Assembly: GCA_930367205.1 (NCBI GenBank)
Contig: OV884009.1
Location: forward strand, 34,729,841 to 34,793,840
Reading direction: 5' to 3'
DNA length: 64,000 nucleotides
Source of the DNA: Acanthosoma haemorrhoidale
Lineage: Eukaryota > Arthropoda > Insecta > Hemiptera > Acanthosomatidae
Shown: piece by piece, positions 36,035-46,065 of the stretch
Numbering within the stretch: position 1 is the stretch's first letter
Layout of the letters: every line of letters begins with the position of its first letter
The notes under the pieces: generated by a model
The model's database searches: none
Told to the model about the DNA's origin: nothing
The model's input: only the letters and a program-made list of their open reading frames with translations
Program-made: the position numbers and the translations under genes

Positions 36035-38659
36035 GTCATCACTAGCTCCACTGTCAATTCCCGGGTTGATATATTTTTGCACAGGCCTGTACCATAAGAA
36101 CTTTAAAAGGAAGCTTCGATTTGAACTCAAAACTTTATTTGATATTTGAATTACTTTAATCGTAAAAGGCACATACAGGGTAAAGGCGATCGCCATATAC
36201 CTGTTTGAAAGTATAACCTCTCCCTTCGGGTTAGGCAACAACCGTATGGAGTTTCGCGCTTCTGCATTCAGCCAACATCTCAGATATGTCTTAACAAAAA
36301 TGTGACATTTTGGCGAAAATAGGCTTTTATGTCGTTTGGTCGAGCGTTGATTGGTCTTTTTTCAAAGAAGGTTACAGATAAACAAGTTTGGTGACTATGG
36401 CTAAAAAAATATTCATCTATAATATCGAAAAAACCGGTCAACATTTCTTGGATCCTTAACAACACATGGAACAACAATGGAATAGACATGGTCCTACAGC
36501 CATGCATGTATAATCATACTTCTCTAATCAGAAGGTACAAGGAAGCCATGGTTGGTAATCGGAGATGTATAGTGGTAGCCCTGTCGTTAAGGAGAATTAT
36601 TTAGATGGCAGTTGCTTGGTGACAGATATTTTGATGGGGGGGGGGGGAAGGAAGCCCAAGAGCACGATAACTAGATCAGGAACAATTTGTTTTTTCTCCC
36701 CCGGGAAGATTAAACACTATCGGGCGGGTAAGGTGTGGGGCCTGCCGATAATGTGTAGTAATCAAGGCGATCATTAGCCAGCTCGTTACATCGTCCGCTG
36801 CAAGGTGTCCGACAGAATCACCTGCTCAGGGTCGAATCTATCTCTAGCCTGATAGCTCCAGCAGGTAGTCTCAACTAACATGTGTAGTTTAGTAATATTG
36901 TCCTAATGGCAGGAAAGGGATCGCATTAATATAAAACCTGGTATATAGTTAAAAATCGTTAGGTTATTCAAATACAATAATACACAAAGCACAGTATCAT
37001 AAGCTTCTCTGCTGAAATCCAAGCAGTCTTTTCCTAAAACGGTTGTAAAAATAAGCGATGTATTTGTATAGGTCCTTCAATCTTCAAAAGTGTTCAAAAG
37101 AACTAAATTTCTACATCCTGGAAAGACAAATGGATACTAAATATTACAATATTTAGCTATATCTAGGCTAACAAATATTCTTAACATTTGTAATTCCTCC
37201 TCCACATTAAAACGCGTTGACGCAACAGTTGTGGGGTTATGAGTTAATCATGACGCCACATGTGTGTTTGCTGAAAACTTAACGCACCCTAACTTAGTCC
37301 AACTGGCAAGAAACTTTTTTGTTGTCAAAAAGGTTTGACATTAACAACAAGCTGGGGACTCCCACCTTTACCCTTTAGTTCTTGACAGCATCAACTGTAC
37401 AGTACAACTGTACAACTATACACCGGGCAAAATGAAGAATAATTAAACTACGGTCATAACGGCCATCTAAAAGAAATGAACAGATCTGTCATATATGATC
37501 GGATGTTTTAGTTTAATATTGTTCTGCTAGCTTCACTGTGCTTTGTTCGCCGAAAGAACGGATCTCAAAATTAAAGATCTCACCACAGTAAAGACTTTAT
37601 TTGTTAAAACTGGTCACAATAATGGCATAATTTATAATATAGACTAATATCAAGGGGTGAGACGGGCCAGACTTGATTTTACCTGCACACACACACACAC
37701 ACAGAATTGAGTTCGAAGAGGTTTGTTTGTTCCTTACTTCGTTCTGATGAAGATACTGTGGTGGCTTCTGGTAAATACTACCGTGTCGGCACTGCCACAT
37801 AAGGTTAACTCAAGGTACACAAACTGTCACGACAATTAGGTACACGGCATTGCTGTTGGGGCGCCTATTGTCCAGTGTTAACATTTTTGATTTATGCGAA
37901 CCCAATTATTGTAAGGATAGACAACAAAGCCTTTATGCTATTAACTGCAGTACAATAGGTTTACGATAAGGTTGCTTATCGAACACCAAAACTTCAAGTT
38001 TAAACTTTGAGATTTTCTTGCCTGCCAGGAGAACCCAGGAAAGCATTGGAAGTCCTGTTATGAAAGAATAGTACAGAACTCACTTATTACTGTTTTATCA
38101 TAGAGAAGTACGGTAAATGTGGCTGTTCATTTTCCTGCCTGTTGTTTATAAACAGTTTTATAATGCTAAGAACAATCAGAAGGGGCTTGAGCAGAAGTAC
38201 CTGCCTCATGACTTCATGGAAGTCACTAATGGTTCCCTGTTATTTTTAAGTAAGCAACCGCATCCCTCCAAGACCTCCCTTCTTCCCAGAATCTTATCCT
38301 TTTCTTATGCATATATGTCTCAGCGACCATAGACATTCCACCCAGTATGTAGTAACGTAACTCTTAATATTTATTTATACCAGTGTTTTGATTGTACTTC
38401 ATAATAAAGCTTTTCTTCCTTTTCTTTTAAAAGACTCCCCTCTACAAAGATTATTTAAGTAACGAAATGACCGGATCTTTGGATGAACGACTGGCGAACT
38501 ATTATGCGAATGAGTGGAAGGTCCAAAACGGTTATTCTTGGGTCAGAGAGATGTTCAAATTCCTCAGTTTTAAGCCATGCTTCAACAAGATGTACGTCTT
38601 GTAGACTAGAACGTTCCACTTCTGGTCTGAGAATGTTCTTCCGGAAACTTTGGTTTTTC
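36035..38659. other. non-coding stretch before the BEL insertion
   Basis: No gene is recognised. There is a G run at about 36635-36648 and a (CA)n microsatellite at 37684-37703. A minus-strand frame at 38455-38661 (about 68 codons, stop at 38455) runs straight up to the BEL insertion point and stays open across the joined flanks; see the findings. Confidence 0.5.
37684..37703. repeat. (CA)n microsatellite
   Basis: About ten uninterrupted CA units. Confidence 0.9.
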
Positions 38660-38664
38660 AAATC
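38660..38664. repeat. target-site duplication, left copy (AAATC)
   Basis: AAATC directly before the 5' LTR is repeated directly after the 3' LTR at 46061-46065. Five bases is the usual duplication length for BEL/Pao integrases. Confidence 0.95.
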
Positions 38665-39310
38665 TGTTTACGCGGGAGGATTACCGCGAGAGATTTTGAT
38701 TTATCTGTAGGGGAAATAGCTCTGGGAGGTGCTGCGCTCTGGCAAGCCAATTCTATAATTCTACAAGTAATACAAGGAAACCGTTTTGGGGAGTAATTGG
38801 CCATTGTGTTCTATTAGTTTGAAGAGGCTGGATCTGTGCTCCGATCGAGTGGGGTGTTTGCCAGAGCCAGCAAAAGTTATTTCCGGGTTTTTTTATTTTC
38901 AAATTTTGCCGATGGTTGGTGCATGGTTTTATTTTCCGTTATAGTTATAGTTTTTCATATGGGTAAAACGATCCTTTCATCGCCAACCACTGGGGAAGAA
39001 TTGTTCGCTGCTTCTGAATTCTTGGCGTGGTCATCAGGTGGATTCGGGCTTGTCCTAGACTTTCTTTATCCTTTCCTATCCCTCATATTCCTCCTAGAAG
39101 CCGAACCGCTCGAGAAAGAAGCTATCAGACCCCAGGTAAGTGTGAACAGTTTTTCGTTATTGGGGGTTTTGAGAGGACGAATAAATATTTGGGTTTTCGA
39201 TCGTTTGGAAAGCCGATTGATAGTTTTGAAATTCTCAGATTCAATTATTTTATTGATTTGAATAAATTTTTAAACTTTTGCTAATTAATTACAGTCCACT
39301 GGCTAAACCA
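38665..39310 (+). repeat. BEL/Pao 5' LTR
   Basis: Begins TGTTTACGCGGG and ends GGCTAAACCA. Poly(A) signals AATAAA occur at 39180-39185 and 39261-39266. No convincing TATA box is seen, which is common for BEL/Pao promoters. Two overlapping open frames (38836-39261 and 39027-39284) exist only because the LTR is stop-poor. Both start on GTG or similar and are not genes. The LTR also contains an intron-like segment, listed separately. Confidence 0.97.
39136..39294 (+). other. intron-like segment inside the 5' LTR
   Basis: CAG|GTAAGT at 39133-39141 is a consensus 5' splice site. GCTAATTAATTACAG at 39280-39294 offers a branch-like CTAAT and a 3' AG. Splicing would remove 159 nt, including both AATAAA signals, from the 5' leader. 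The same sites recur at 45886-46044 in the 3' LTR. Seen: the sites. Inferred: their use. Confidence 0.4.
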
Positions 39311-40076
39311 TTTGGCCTCCTAAACCGGATTCAAACCGATTTTGGAAAAAAAAAAAAAAAAATTGTTTTTGTTCTTTTCCGTGTTTATGTATTGATTATA
39401 TTGAAAGTTCGTTGTTTCAATTAATTAAAATACAGTTCCTGATTGAAAGGAGTTCGAAGATGGTTATTGGAAAAATACGATAGTATTATTATGAACTAAA
39501 TTGGAAAATTAATTTAATTTAAAAAAGTTAGCGACAATCAACTGGCTGGAACTGGTTTCGCGTAAGCCCGGCATATTTTATCCCGATTTGGTGGGATATT
39601 TATATTTCTAAGTTTTTTGTTTGTTTCGTTTGGTAAAATTATTGCTCAAATTAAAGTAGAAATTATTTATTCTAGATTGCTAATGGTTGATAAGTTAGAA
39701 TTGATATAAATAAATTTCATTGAGACAGTTTAATTTTGCTACAGTTCAAACTCGTAAAGTTTTAACAATTTTTCTACCCGTCATCCCTTTATATTAACAA
39801 GTTTGAGGTTCAGGGTCCAACCGAGGAATTCTATCTCCGGATTGCCCTTTCAACTGATAAGAAAATACCAATAAGGTTATTATTTCTAACTCTAGTGGAT
39901 TTATGGTTTTCCTTTTAGTCGTTTTTTATTTTATTTTTATTTCCGTATTTGTTTGAATAGTTTATTGGAACTGGTTCGATTAGGAATTGTTCAATAAGGT
40001 CGATTTAATTAATAATATAGACAAATCCAATTTGACCGTTTAATTTTGTTGATTTGTTGGCTACTCATTTTTGAAA
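39311..40076 (+). other. BEL/Pao untranslated leader
   Basis: 766 bases between the LTR and the first ATG. It begins with the primer binding site, then an A run (39346-39362), and is otherwise AT-rich with scattered short upstream ATGs. It would hold packaging signals, but none can be recognised by eye. Confidence 0.7.
39313..39330 (+). other. primer binding site
   Basis: Two bases after the LTR, TGGCCTCCTAAACCGGAT can pair with a tRNA 3' end: CCA, discriminator G, and a 7-nt acceptor strand. The tRNA likeness continues to about 39340: the reverse complement shows a 5-bp T stem around a 7-nt loop (TTTGAAT) in the right register. I cannot assign the amino acid identity of the tRNA. Confidence 0.65.
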
Positions 40077-43000
40077 ATGAGCGAGAAAAAGGCTATTGAA
40101 TCGTCTTTAAAAATTTATAAAGCAAAACAAATAAAACTTTTTCAGCGCATTCAAAGAATTTATGATCTGTCGAAAGGCATTGCGGATAAAAAAGTTTTAC
40201 AGCAATTTGAAATTACTTACCGTCTAATACCAAAAACCTTGACCGAATATGACGAAGTAGAATTCAAAATTAATGAATTAGAGTTGGAGTTGGATTTGGA
40301 ATTTACTCCGACATTTAACGATTCCCATATGGAGATGATTGAGTACATTGAAGAGGCGGCTGAGAGCCTTGCGACGAAGAAAAAAGTGGCCGCTACTACC
40401 GCGGTTCCTGAAACTCTTTTACCAACCCTGGCGACGAACAAAATTGAAGTACACCTTCCAAAATTAGAGTTACCTTGTTTTAGAGGGGATCAAACGCAAT
40501 GGTCGGTCTTTTATGAAATGTTTAAATCGTTAGTACATGAAAATAAATCGTTGACCGATCAACATAGAGTTCAATATTTAGTATCAAAGCTTGGTGGGGA
40601 AGCCTCGAATATTTGTAAGCACCTACCTCCAGTGGCGGCAAATTACCCAGTGATTTGGGACGCGTTACAGAAACGTTACAATGACCCTAGAGCTCAAGCA
40701 GATACCTATTTAGAGCAAATTTTTGAATTCAAACCATTAAAGTCAGAATCAAGGGGGAGTTTAAGCTCAGTATTGGATAAATTTTGTGGGCCCATAACAG
40801 CCCTTAAAAGATTAAACACCGGAAATTTGGCTGATTCGATATTTTTAAATCGTGGTTTGAAAATTTTAGACCCCGTGTCCCGCCGGGCGTTCGAAGCCGC
40901 GGTTCGCGAAAAGGATATTCCTACTTATGAGGATTTTGTAACGTTCGTCGAGAAACAAATTAAAACCCTTCCTTGGGAATATAACTCAATGTCAACGACC
41001 AGATCGGAAAAACCGATAAAAAATTACAGACCAAAGGTTTTCGTTGCTCAGTCGGGAGGAAGTACTAGCGATGGTCTTGATAAAACTACAAATTGCTTGA
41101 AATGCAATCAGGGATCTCATCAATTAGTTGATTGTAAAGGATTTTTGAAAATGTCTCCTTGGGATAGATTTCGTTTTATTAAACAAAAGGCATGTTGTTT
41201 AAAGTGTTTTTCTTCTAACCATTTGGCACCTAATTGTAAAAAAGGGAATCCCTGTTCGCAATGTAATAAGCCCCATCATTCGCTGTTACATTTTGAGTTT
41301 TCAAAGAATCCCCCAGACCGTGTAAATTCGGGGGCGGAGGGTCAGCAGAATTCCTCGATCAACTGCTGTTCGATGGCGAATTGTAAAGATCGTTTTTCCG
41401 CCCAGCGTTCTTCTATGGTTTTGCTGTCTACTGCGGTAGTAACTATGCAAAATGGCGGGGGAAAACTGCATGATGCGCGGTTTTTGATTGATTCGGGCAG
41501 TCAGTGCCATTTTCTAACGGCGAAAACATGCCGAAAACTTAAATTGCCTATTTCGCCTTTAAAAACATCGGTAGTAGGTTTTGGAGGAGCAGTCAATCCG
41601 GTTCTAGGGAAGACAGTTTGTAGTTTCAGTTCGAGGATCAATCCGAATATTTCATTTACGATCGAGCCTTTAGTGGTCGATAAGATTGTCGAGAAATTGC
41701 CGGCTAGGGAAATTGACCGATCTCAGCTGTCTTATCTATTAAATCTGGAACTTGCAGATGAGACATTTCATTTACCGGGTGATATTGATGGAATCATAGG
41801 GGCTGAGCTGGTGCCTCATTTATTGAAAGAAAATAAATACAGAGGAAAACCTCTTCAGTTGATGGCAGTGGATAGTGTTTTGGGTTACATTTTGATGGGA
41901 AAAGCTCCAGTTTTGGACCTAACATCCGAGAGTAATAATTGTTTGTCTGTTTGCCGTTCATCATTGGATAGTTTGGTGAGACGGTTTTGGGAAATTGAAG
42001 AGGTCCCAAACTTAATTACTTCTCTTTCGCCCGGAGAATCAGAATGTGAGAATATTTTTAAATCTTCGGTGCGTCGTTTGGTATCAGGACGGTTTGTTGT
42101 GTCGTTGCCTTTCCAGGAGCATCCCGATCGGTTGGGAGATTCATTTGAGATGGCCAAACGAAGATTTATGAACCTAGAAAAGCGCTTAGATCGCTGCCCG
42201 GAAAGTCGAGTATTATATCACGAGGTAATGTTGGACTATTTACAGCAAGGGCACATGTCATTGGTAACAAATCCGATGGATAAACATGGCTATTACATAC
42301 CACATCATGGTATATTAAAGCCTGGTAGTTCGAGCACGCCTCTAAGAATCGTGTTTGATGCCAGTGCAAAAACTACGGCTCATTTGTCATTAAATGACGT
42401 TTTACATGTGGGTCCAAAATTACAAACGGATATCTTCGTATTACTATTGCACTTCCGTTTATTTTCAATAGCATTGACGGCAGATATTAAACAAATGTAT
42501 CGGCAAATTCTGATTGATGACTCTCACCGAAGATTCCAACGGGTATTATGGAGATTTTCGTCAGAGGATCCAGTGGAGATCTACGAATTAAATTGTGTAG
42601 TGTTTGGCATCACCTCGTCACCTTATTTGGCTCTTCGAACTGTTCGTCAATTGGTCGAAGAAGAAGGTAAAAATTTCCCGGCTACCAAAGATCGAATTCC
42701 ACAGGATATGTATATGGACGATCTTATCACTTCCGTCCCCTCGTTGCAAGATGCTGAACGACTTTATCAGCAAACAAAAAGGTTATTCGAAAATGGAGGT
42801 TTTCAGTTTACCAAATGGGCCTCTAATTCTTCCGAAATGCTCACTCTTTTCCCCGACGAGGATAAATCCTTTTCGACAAAGGATTTTGAAACGGGCACTT
42901 CTTTAGCGGTTTTGGGTCTTGAGTGGCAACCCAGCACAGATATTTTTTGTTTTCGGGTCAGTCACGAACATAAAGCCGGCACAAAACGAAATATCCTTTC

Positions 43001-43811
43001 GTCAGTTGCAAGAATTTTCGACCCCTTGGGACTACTGGCCCCCCTGACTTTATTTCTCAAGTGCCTGATTAAGGAACTGTGGCGTTTGGGTTTGGACTGG
43101 GATCAGGTTCCACCAGCTTCTATTAAAATTCAGTGGGAACGTTGTCAAGGGGAATTGGTAGTTTTGTCGAATCTTTCTATTCCGAGACACATTGGAGTGT
43201 TGGTTGGTTCGCGAGTTGCGTTGGTTGGGTTTTGTGACGCCTCCGAGATGGGTTATGGAGCCGTGATTTATTTAAAGGGCCTGACAGGAGAGGAAACTGT
43301 CAAGGTTTCTTTATTATGTGCAAAATCTAAAGTAGCTCCATCCAAGGTCCGGACTATTCCCCGCTTAGAGCTTTGTGCCGCCCTTTTGTTGGCAAATCTG
43401 CTGCAGGCTACAGCATCTACTCTTCGCACACGCTGTAACGTTGAGCGGGTTGTTGCACTGTCTGATTCAACGGTAGCTTTGCATTGGATTAAAGCTGCAC
43501 CGTCCAGATGGCAGACGTTTGTAGCTCATCGGGTGTCTAAAATCCAAGATTGTGGCATCGATAGTTGGATGCATGTGGCAGGCACCGAGAATCCAGCGGA
43601 TTGCCTGTCCCGGGGCTTAACGCCATGCGAGCTCGTTGATCATACCCTATGGTGGAATGGACCGCTTTGGCTGGGTTCGGAAGAAACTTGCTGGCCCGTT
43701 AAATTAGACTTGGAGGAGCTGGAAACCCCTCCGGAAATTAAAAGTAGCAACATTTTAACAGTGGCGCGATCAGAAAAAAATGGAAGAAAACTCCATTTGT
43801 GCTCTTGTTGA
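40077..43811 (+). CDS. BEL/Pao Gag-protease-RT-RNase H polyprotein
   Basis: The frame opens slightly upstream, but the first ATG (40077) has a good context (AAAATGA) and gives 1,244 residues. Domains from that ATG are as follows. A Gag region of the DUF1759 type spans about 126-290 (LPKLELPCFRGD, then an ALQKRYNDP block). Zinc knuckles are CX2CX4HX4C at C340-C353 and C374-C387, followed by a CX2C/H-rich third finger (C393-H405). The aspartic protease has D472-S-G-S. RT has a first catalytic Asp at about 803 (LTADIKQMYRQ) and YMDD at 879-882. A Pao-type connection domain (PF05380-like) starts about 970. RNase H acidic residues are D1054, E1098, D1130 and D1175. The protein makes cDNA in the particle. 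It ends 22 codons after the RNase H/tail region at a TGA, with integrase continuing in another frame. All catalytic residues are intact. Confidence 0.95.
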   Translation: MSEKKAIESSLKIYKAKQIKLFQRIQRIYDLSKGIADKKVLQQFEITYRLIPKTLTEYDEVEFKINELELELDLEFTPTFNDSHMEMIEYIEEAAESLATKKKVAATTAVPETLLPTLATNKIEVHLPKLELPCFRGDQTQWSVFYEMFKSLVHENKSLTDQHRVQYLVSKLGGEASNICKHLPPVAANYPVIWDALQKRYNDPRAQADTYLEQIFEFKPLKSESRGSLSSVLDKFCGPITALKRLNTGNLADSIFLNRGLKILDPVSRRAFEAAVREKDIPTYEDFVTFVEKQIKTLPWEYNSMSTTRSEKPIKNYRPKVFVAQSGGSTSDGLDKTTNCLKCNQGSHQLVDCKGFLKMSPWDRFRFIKQKACCLKCFSSNHLAPNCKKGNPCSQCNKPHHSLLHFEFSKNPPDRVNSGAEGQQNSSINCCSMANCKDRFSAQRSSMVLLSTAVVTMQNGGGKLHDARFLIDSGSQCHFLTAKTCRKLKLPISPLKTSVVGFGGAVNPVLGKTVCSFSSRINPNISFTIEPLVVDKIVEKLPAREIDRSQLSYLLNLELADETFHLPGDIDGIIGAELVPHLLKENKYRGKPLQLMAVDSVLGYILMGKAPVLDLTSESNNCLSVCRSSLDSLVRRFWEIEEVPNLITSLSPGESECENIFKSSVRRLVSGRFVVSLPFQEHPDRLGDSFEMAKRRFMNLEKRLDRCPESRVLYHEVMLDYLQQGHMSLVTNPMDKHGYYIPHHGILKPGSSSTPLRIVFDASAKTTAHLSLNDVLHVGPKLQTDIFVLLLHFRLFSIALTADIKQMYRQILIDDSHRRFQRVLWRFSSEDPVEIYELNCVVFGITSSPYLALRTVRQLVEEEGKNFPATKDRIPQDMYMDDLITSVPSLQDAERLYQQTKRLFENGGFQFTKWASNSSEMLTLFPDEDKSFSTKDFETGTSLAVLGLEWQPSTDIFCFRVSHEHKAGTKRNILSSVARIFDPLGLLAPLTLFLKCLIKELWRLGLDWDQVPPASIKIQWERCQGELVVLSNLSIPRHIGVLVGSRVALVGFCDASEMGYGAVIYLKGLTGEETVKVSLLCAKSKVAPSKVRTIPRLELCAALLLANLLQATASTLRTRCNVERVVALSDSTVALHWIKAAPSRWQTFVAHRVSKIQDCGIDSWMHVAGTENPADCLSRGLTPCELVDHTLWWNGPLWLGSEETCWPVKLDLEELETPPEIKSSNILTVARSEKNGRKLHLCSC

Positions 43812-45249
43812 TCGTTGCTCAAGCTACCTACGGTTATTACGAACGATGGTGCTAGTTTTAAAGTTTGTGAAAATATTACCGAACCAAATGAGAGTAGGGG
43901 AAAGGGAGTTAGACACAGCGGAAATTTATCTGTGTAGAGTGATCCAGCTACTTCATTTTACACAAGAATTCGATAGATTAAAGAAGGGGGAAACTTGTTC
44001 ACCAAAACTTCAACGTTTATCTCCATTTCTCGACCGTGGAATTATTCGAGTCGGTGGTCGTTTGCAGAATGCTGATATAGGGTTTGATAGTTGTCACCCG
44101 ATTGTCTTGCCAAAGAAGGACCCCTTTGTTATTCGGTTGATTGATTATTATCATCAGGAAAATTGTCATGCCGGACCCCACCTGTTATTATCGTTAATTA
44201 GGCAAAAATTTTGGATTATATCCGCCCGAGAAATAATCAGAAGTCGGATAAGAAAATGTAACCGTTGTTTCAGAGTTCGCCCGTTGGTTGTGCCTCCAAA
44301 AATGGGTGACCTCCCTACTTGTAGAGTTACACGATGTAAGCCATTCGAACAAACTGGAGTGGACTACGCTGGGCCGATTCGCATTACTATGGCTAGGAGA
44401 CGAAACCCTTTCATATTTAAGGCGTATATTTGTTTATTTATATGTATGTCGACCAAGGCAGTTCACATTGAACTGGTATCTGACTTGTCTACTCCCATGT
44501 TCTTGGCGGCTTTCCGGCGATTTTTGTCGCGCCGTGGTCCATGTAGAATTATATACTCGGATTGCGGGACAAATTTTGTGGGGGCTCATGAGCAATTGTC
44601 AAAATGGTTGAATTCTTCCGGGTATCAGGATGCGCTGACTAATCAACTGTCGGAGCATCGAATCGAGTGGAAATTTATTCCACCCGGAGCTCCTCACTTC
44701 GGAGGGATCTGGGAAGCTAATGTTAAATCGGTGAAGTCCCACTTATTTCGAGTTATTGGAACCCAGCTTCTGACTTATGAAGAGCTGAACACAGTGTTGG
44801 TTCAGATTGAAGCTGTCCTCAATTCGAGGCCCCTTTGCCCCCTAAGTTCTGATCCGCGGGAGCCACTCGCGTTAACCCCTGCTCATTTTTTGAACCTTAC
44901 TCCACTGAAATATTTTCCTGCTCGAGATGTACAGAACAGCGAAATTAATCGTCTTACCCGCTATGAGCTAGTCGATCAGCTGGTCCGGTCGTTTTGGAAT
45001 AGGTGGAGAAAAGAGTACCTGCATGAGTTGCAGATTCGACACAAATGGTCAAAGTCCTCTGCTTCGCTCACTGTAGGAACTGTTGTAATTGTGGATCAGC
45101 CCAACCTCCTTCCTTTAAAATGGCCAATTGGAGTAGTTGAGGAGGTGTTTCCGGGAACCGATGGGGTCGTGAGAGTGGCACTTGTACGGGTAGCTACGGG
45201 TCGGTATAAGAGGCCGGTAACTAAGCTTTACCCTTTACCGTCACAGTAG
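43780..45249 (+). CDS. BEL/Pao integrase with DUF5641
   Basis: This 489-residue frame starts at an ATG with strong context (AAAATGG) and overlaps the end of the preceding ORF by 32 bases in the +1 frame. The frame is open only from 43759. Residues 85-165 form the zinc-binding H2C2 domain (H125, H130, C160, C163). The catalytic core carries D195 (VDYAGP), D261 (SDCGTNF) and E312 (PHFGGIWEA). DUF5641 spans about 395-487 (FWNRWRKEYL, then a VVIVDQPNLLPLKWPIG block). It would join the cDNA into the host genome, producing the 5-bp duplications seen. In most BEL/Pao elements this part is fused to the rest of Pol. Here it needs a frameshift, reinitiation at this ATG, or correction of a one-base error. 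Confidence 0.93.
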   Translation: MEENSICALVDRCSSYLRLLRTMVLVLKFVKILPNQMRVGERELDTAEIYLCRVIQLLHFTQEFDRLKKGETCSPKLQRLSPFLDRGIIRVGGRLQNADIGFDSCHPIVLPKKDPFVIRLIDYYHQENCHAGPHLLLSLIRQKFWIISAREIIRSRIRKCNRCFRVRPLVVPPKMGDLPTCRVTRCKPFEQTGVDYAGPIRITMARRRNPFIFKAYICLFICMSTKAVHIELVSDLSTPMFLAAFRRFLSRRGPCRIIYSDCGTNFVGAHEQLSKWLNSSGYQDALTNQLSEHRIEWKFIPPGAPHFGGIWEANVKSVKSHLFRVIGTQLLTYEELNTVLVQIEAVLNSRPLCPLSSDPREPLALTPAHFLNLTPLKYFPARDVQNSEINRLTRYELVDQLVRSFWNRWRKEYLHELQIRHKWSKSSASLTVGTVVIVDQPNLLPLKWPIGVVEEVFPGTDGVVRVALVRVATGRYKRPVTKLYPLPSQ

Positions 45250-45401
45250 TACCAGTATTTTGTTTGTTGATATTATTTTATTTTGTTTTTTTTTGTTTGT
45301 TGTATAGTAAGCTCATGTGTTTCTTTGTATGATTTATGATGATGGATAAGTGTTTTTTTTTTGTGTGTGTGTATTCTGACTTTATCTGAAAATAACATTT
45401 C
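45250..45401 (+). other. BEL/Pao 3' untranslated segment
   Basis: T-rich segment between the integrase stop and the polypurine tract with no further ORF, so the element has no env-like gene. Confidence 0.8.
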
Positions 45402-45414
45402 AGAGGCGGGGGGA
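45402..45414 (+). other. polypurine tract
   Basis: AGAGGCGGGGGGA directly abuts the TG of the 3' LTR, the expected primer site for plus-strand DNA synthesis. One C interrupts the purines. Confidence 0.85.
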
Positions 45415-46060
45415 TGTTTACGCGGGAGGATTACCGCGAGAGATTTTGATTTATCTGTAGGGGAAATAGCTCTGGGAGGTGCTGCGCTCTGGCAAGCCAA
45501 TTCTATAATTCTACAAGTAATACAAGGAAACCGTTTTGGGGAGTAATTGGCCATTGTGTTCTATTAGTTTGAAGAGGCTGGATCTGTGCTCCGATCGAGT
45601 GGGGTGTTTGCCAGAGCCAGCAAAAGTTATTTCCGGGTTTTTTTATTTTCAAATTTTGCCGATGGTTGGTGCATGGTTTTATTTTCCGTTATAGTTATAG
45701 TTTTTCATATGGGTAAAACGATCCTTTCATCGCCAACCACTGGGGAAGAATTGTTCGCTGCTTCTGAATTCTTGGCGTGGTCATCAGGTGGATTCGGGCT
45801 TGTCCTAGACTTTCTTTATCCTTTCCTATCCCTCATATTCCTCCTAGAAGCCGAACCGCTCGAGAAAGAAGCTATCAGACCCCAGGTAAGTGTGAACAGT
45901 TTTTCGTTATTGGGGGTTTTGAGAGGACGAATAAATATTTGGGTTTTCGATCGTTTGGAAAGCCGATTGATAGTTTTGAAATTCTCAGATTCAATTATTT
46001 TATTGATTTGAATAAATTTTTAAACTTTTGCTAATTAATTACAGTCCACTGGCTAAACCA
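45415..46060 (+). repeat. BEL/Pao 3' LTR
   Basis: Identical by eye to 38665-39310 over all 646 bases, at a constant offset of 6,750. It contains the same AATAAA signals (45930-45935 and 46011-46016) and the intron-like sites at 45886-46044. Frames at 45586-46011 and 45777-46034 are by-products. Confidence 0.97.
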
Positions 46061-46065
46061 AAATC
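46061..46065. repeat. target-site duplication, right copy (AAATC)
   Basis: Matches 38660-38664 exactly. Confidence 0.95.

Larger units (their letters stand above)
38665..46060 (+). mobile_element. complete BEL/Pao LTR retrotransposon
   Basis: This 7,396-bp element has identical 646-bp LTRs, a 5-bp target duplication, a primer binding site, a polypurine tract and a gag-pol region with domains in BEL/Pao order: Gag (DUF1759), zinc knuckles, protease, RT with YMDD, RNase H, then integrase and DUF5641. No envelope-like ORF is present: only 165 bases separate the integrase stop from the 3' LTR. Identical LTRs imply insertion so recent that no substitution has accumulated. A one-base frame change between RNase H and integrase is the only defect seen. 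Confidence 0.97.

Noticed and set aside
38836..39261. 141-codon open frame present in both LTRs (also at 45586-46011)
   Set aside because: It begins on GTG, has no motif, and appears twice only because the LTRs are identical. An LTR-encoded protein is not supported.
45250..45414. Envelope-like third ORF in the BEL element
   Set aside because: Only 165 T-rich bases lie between the integrase stop and the 3' LTR, too short for an env gene.
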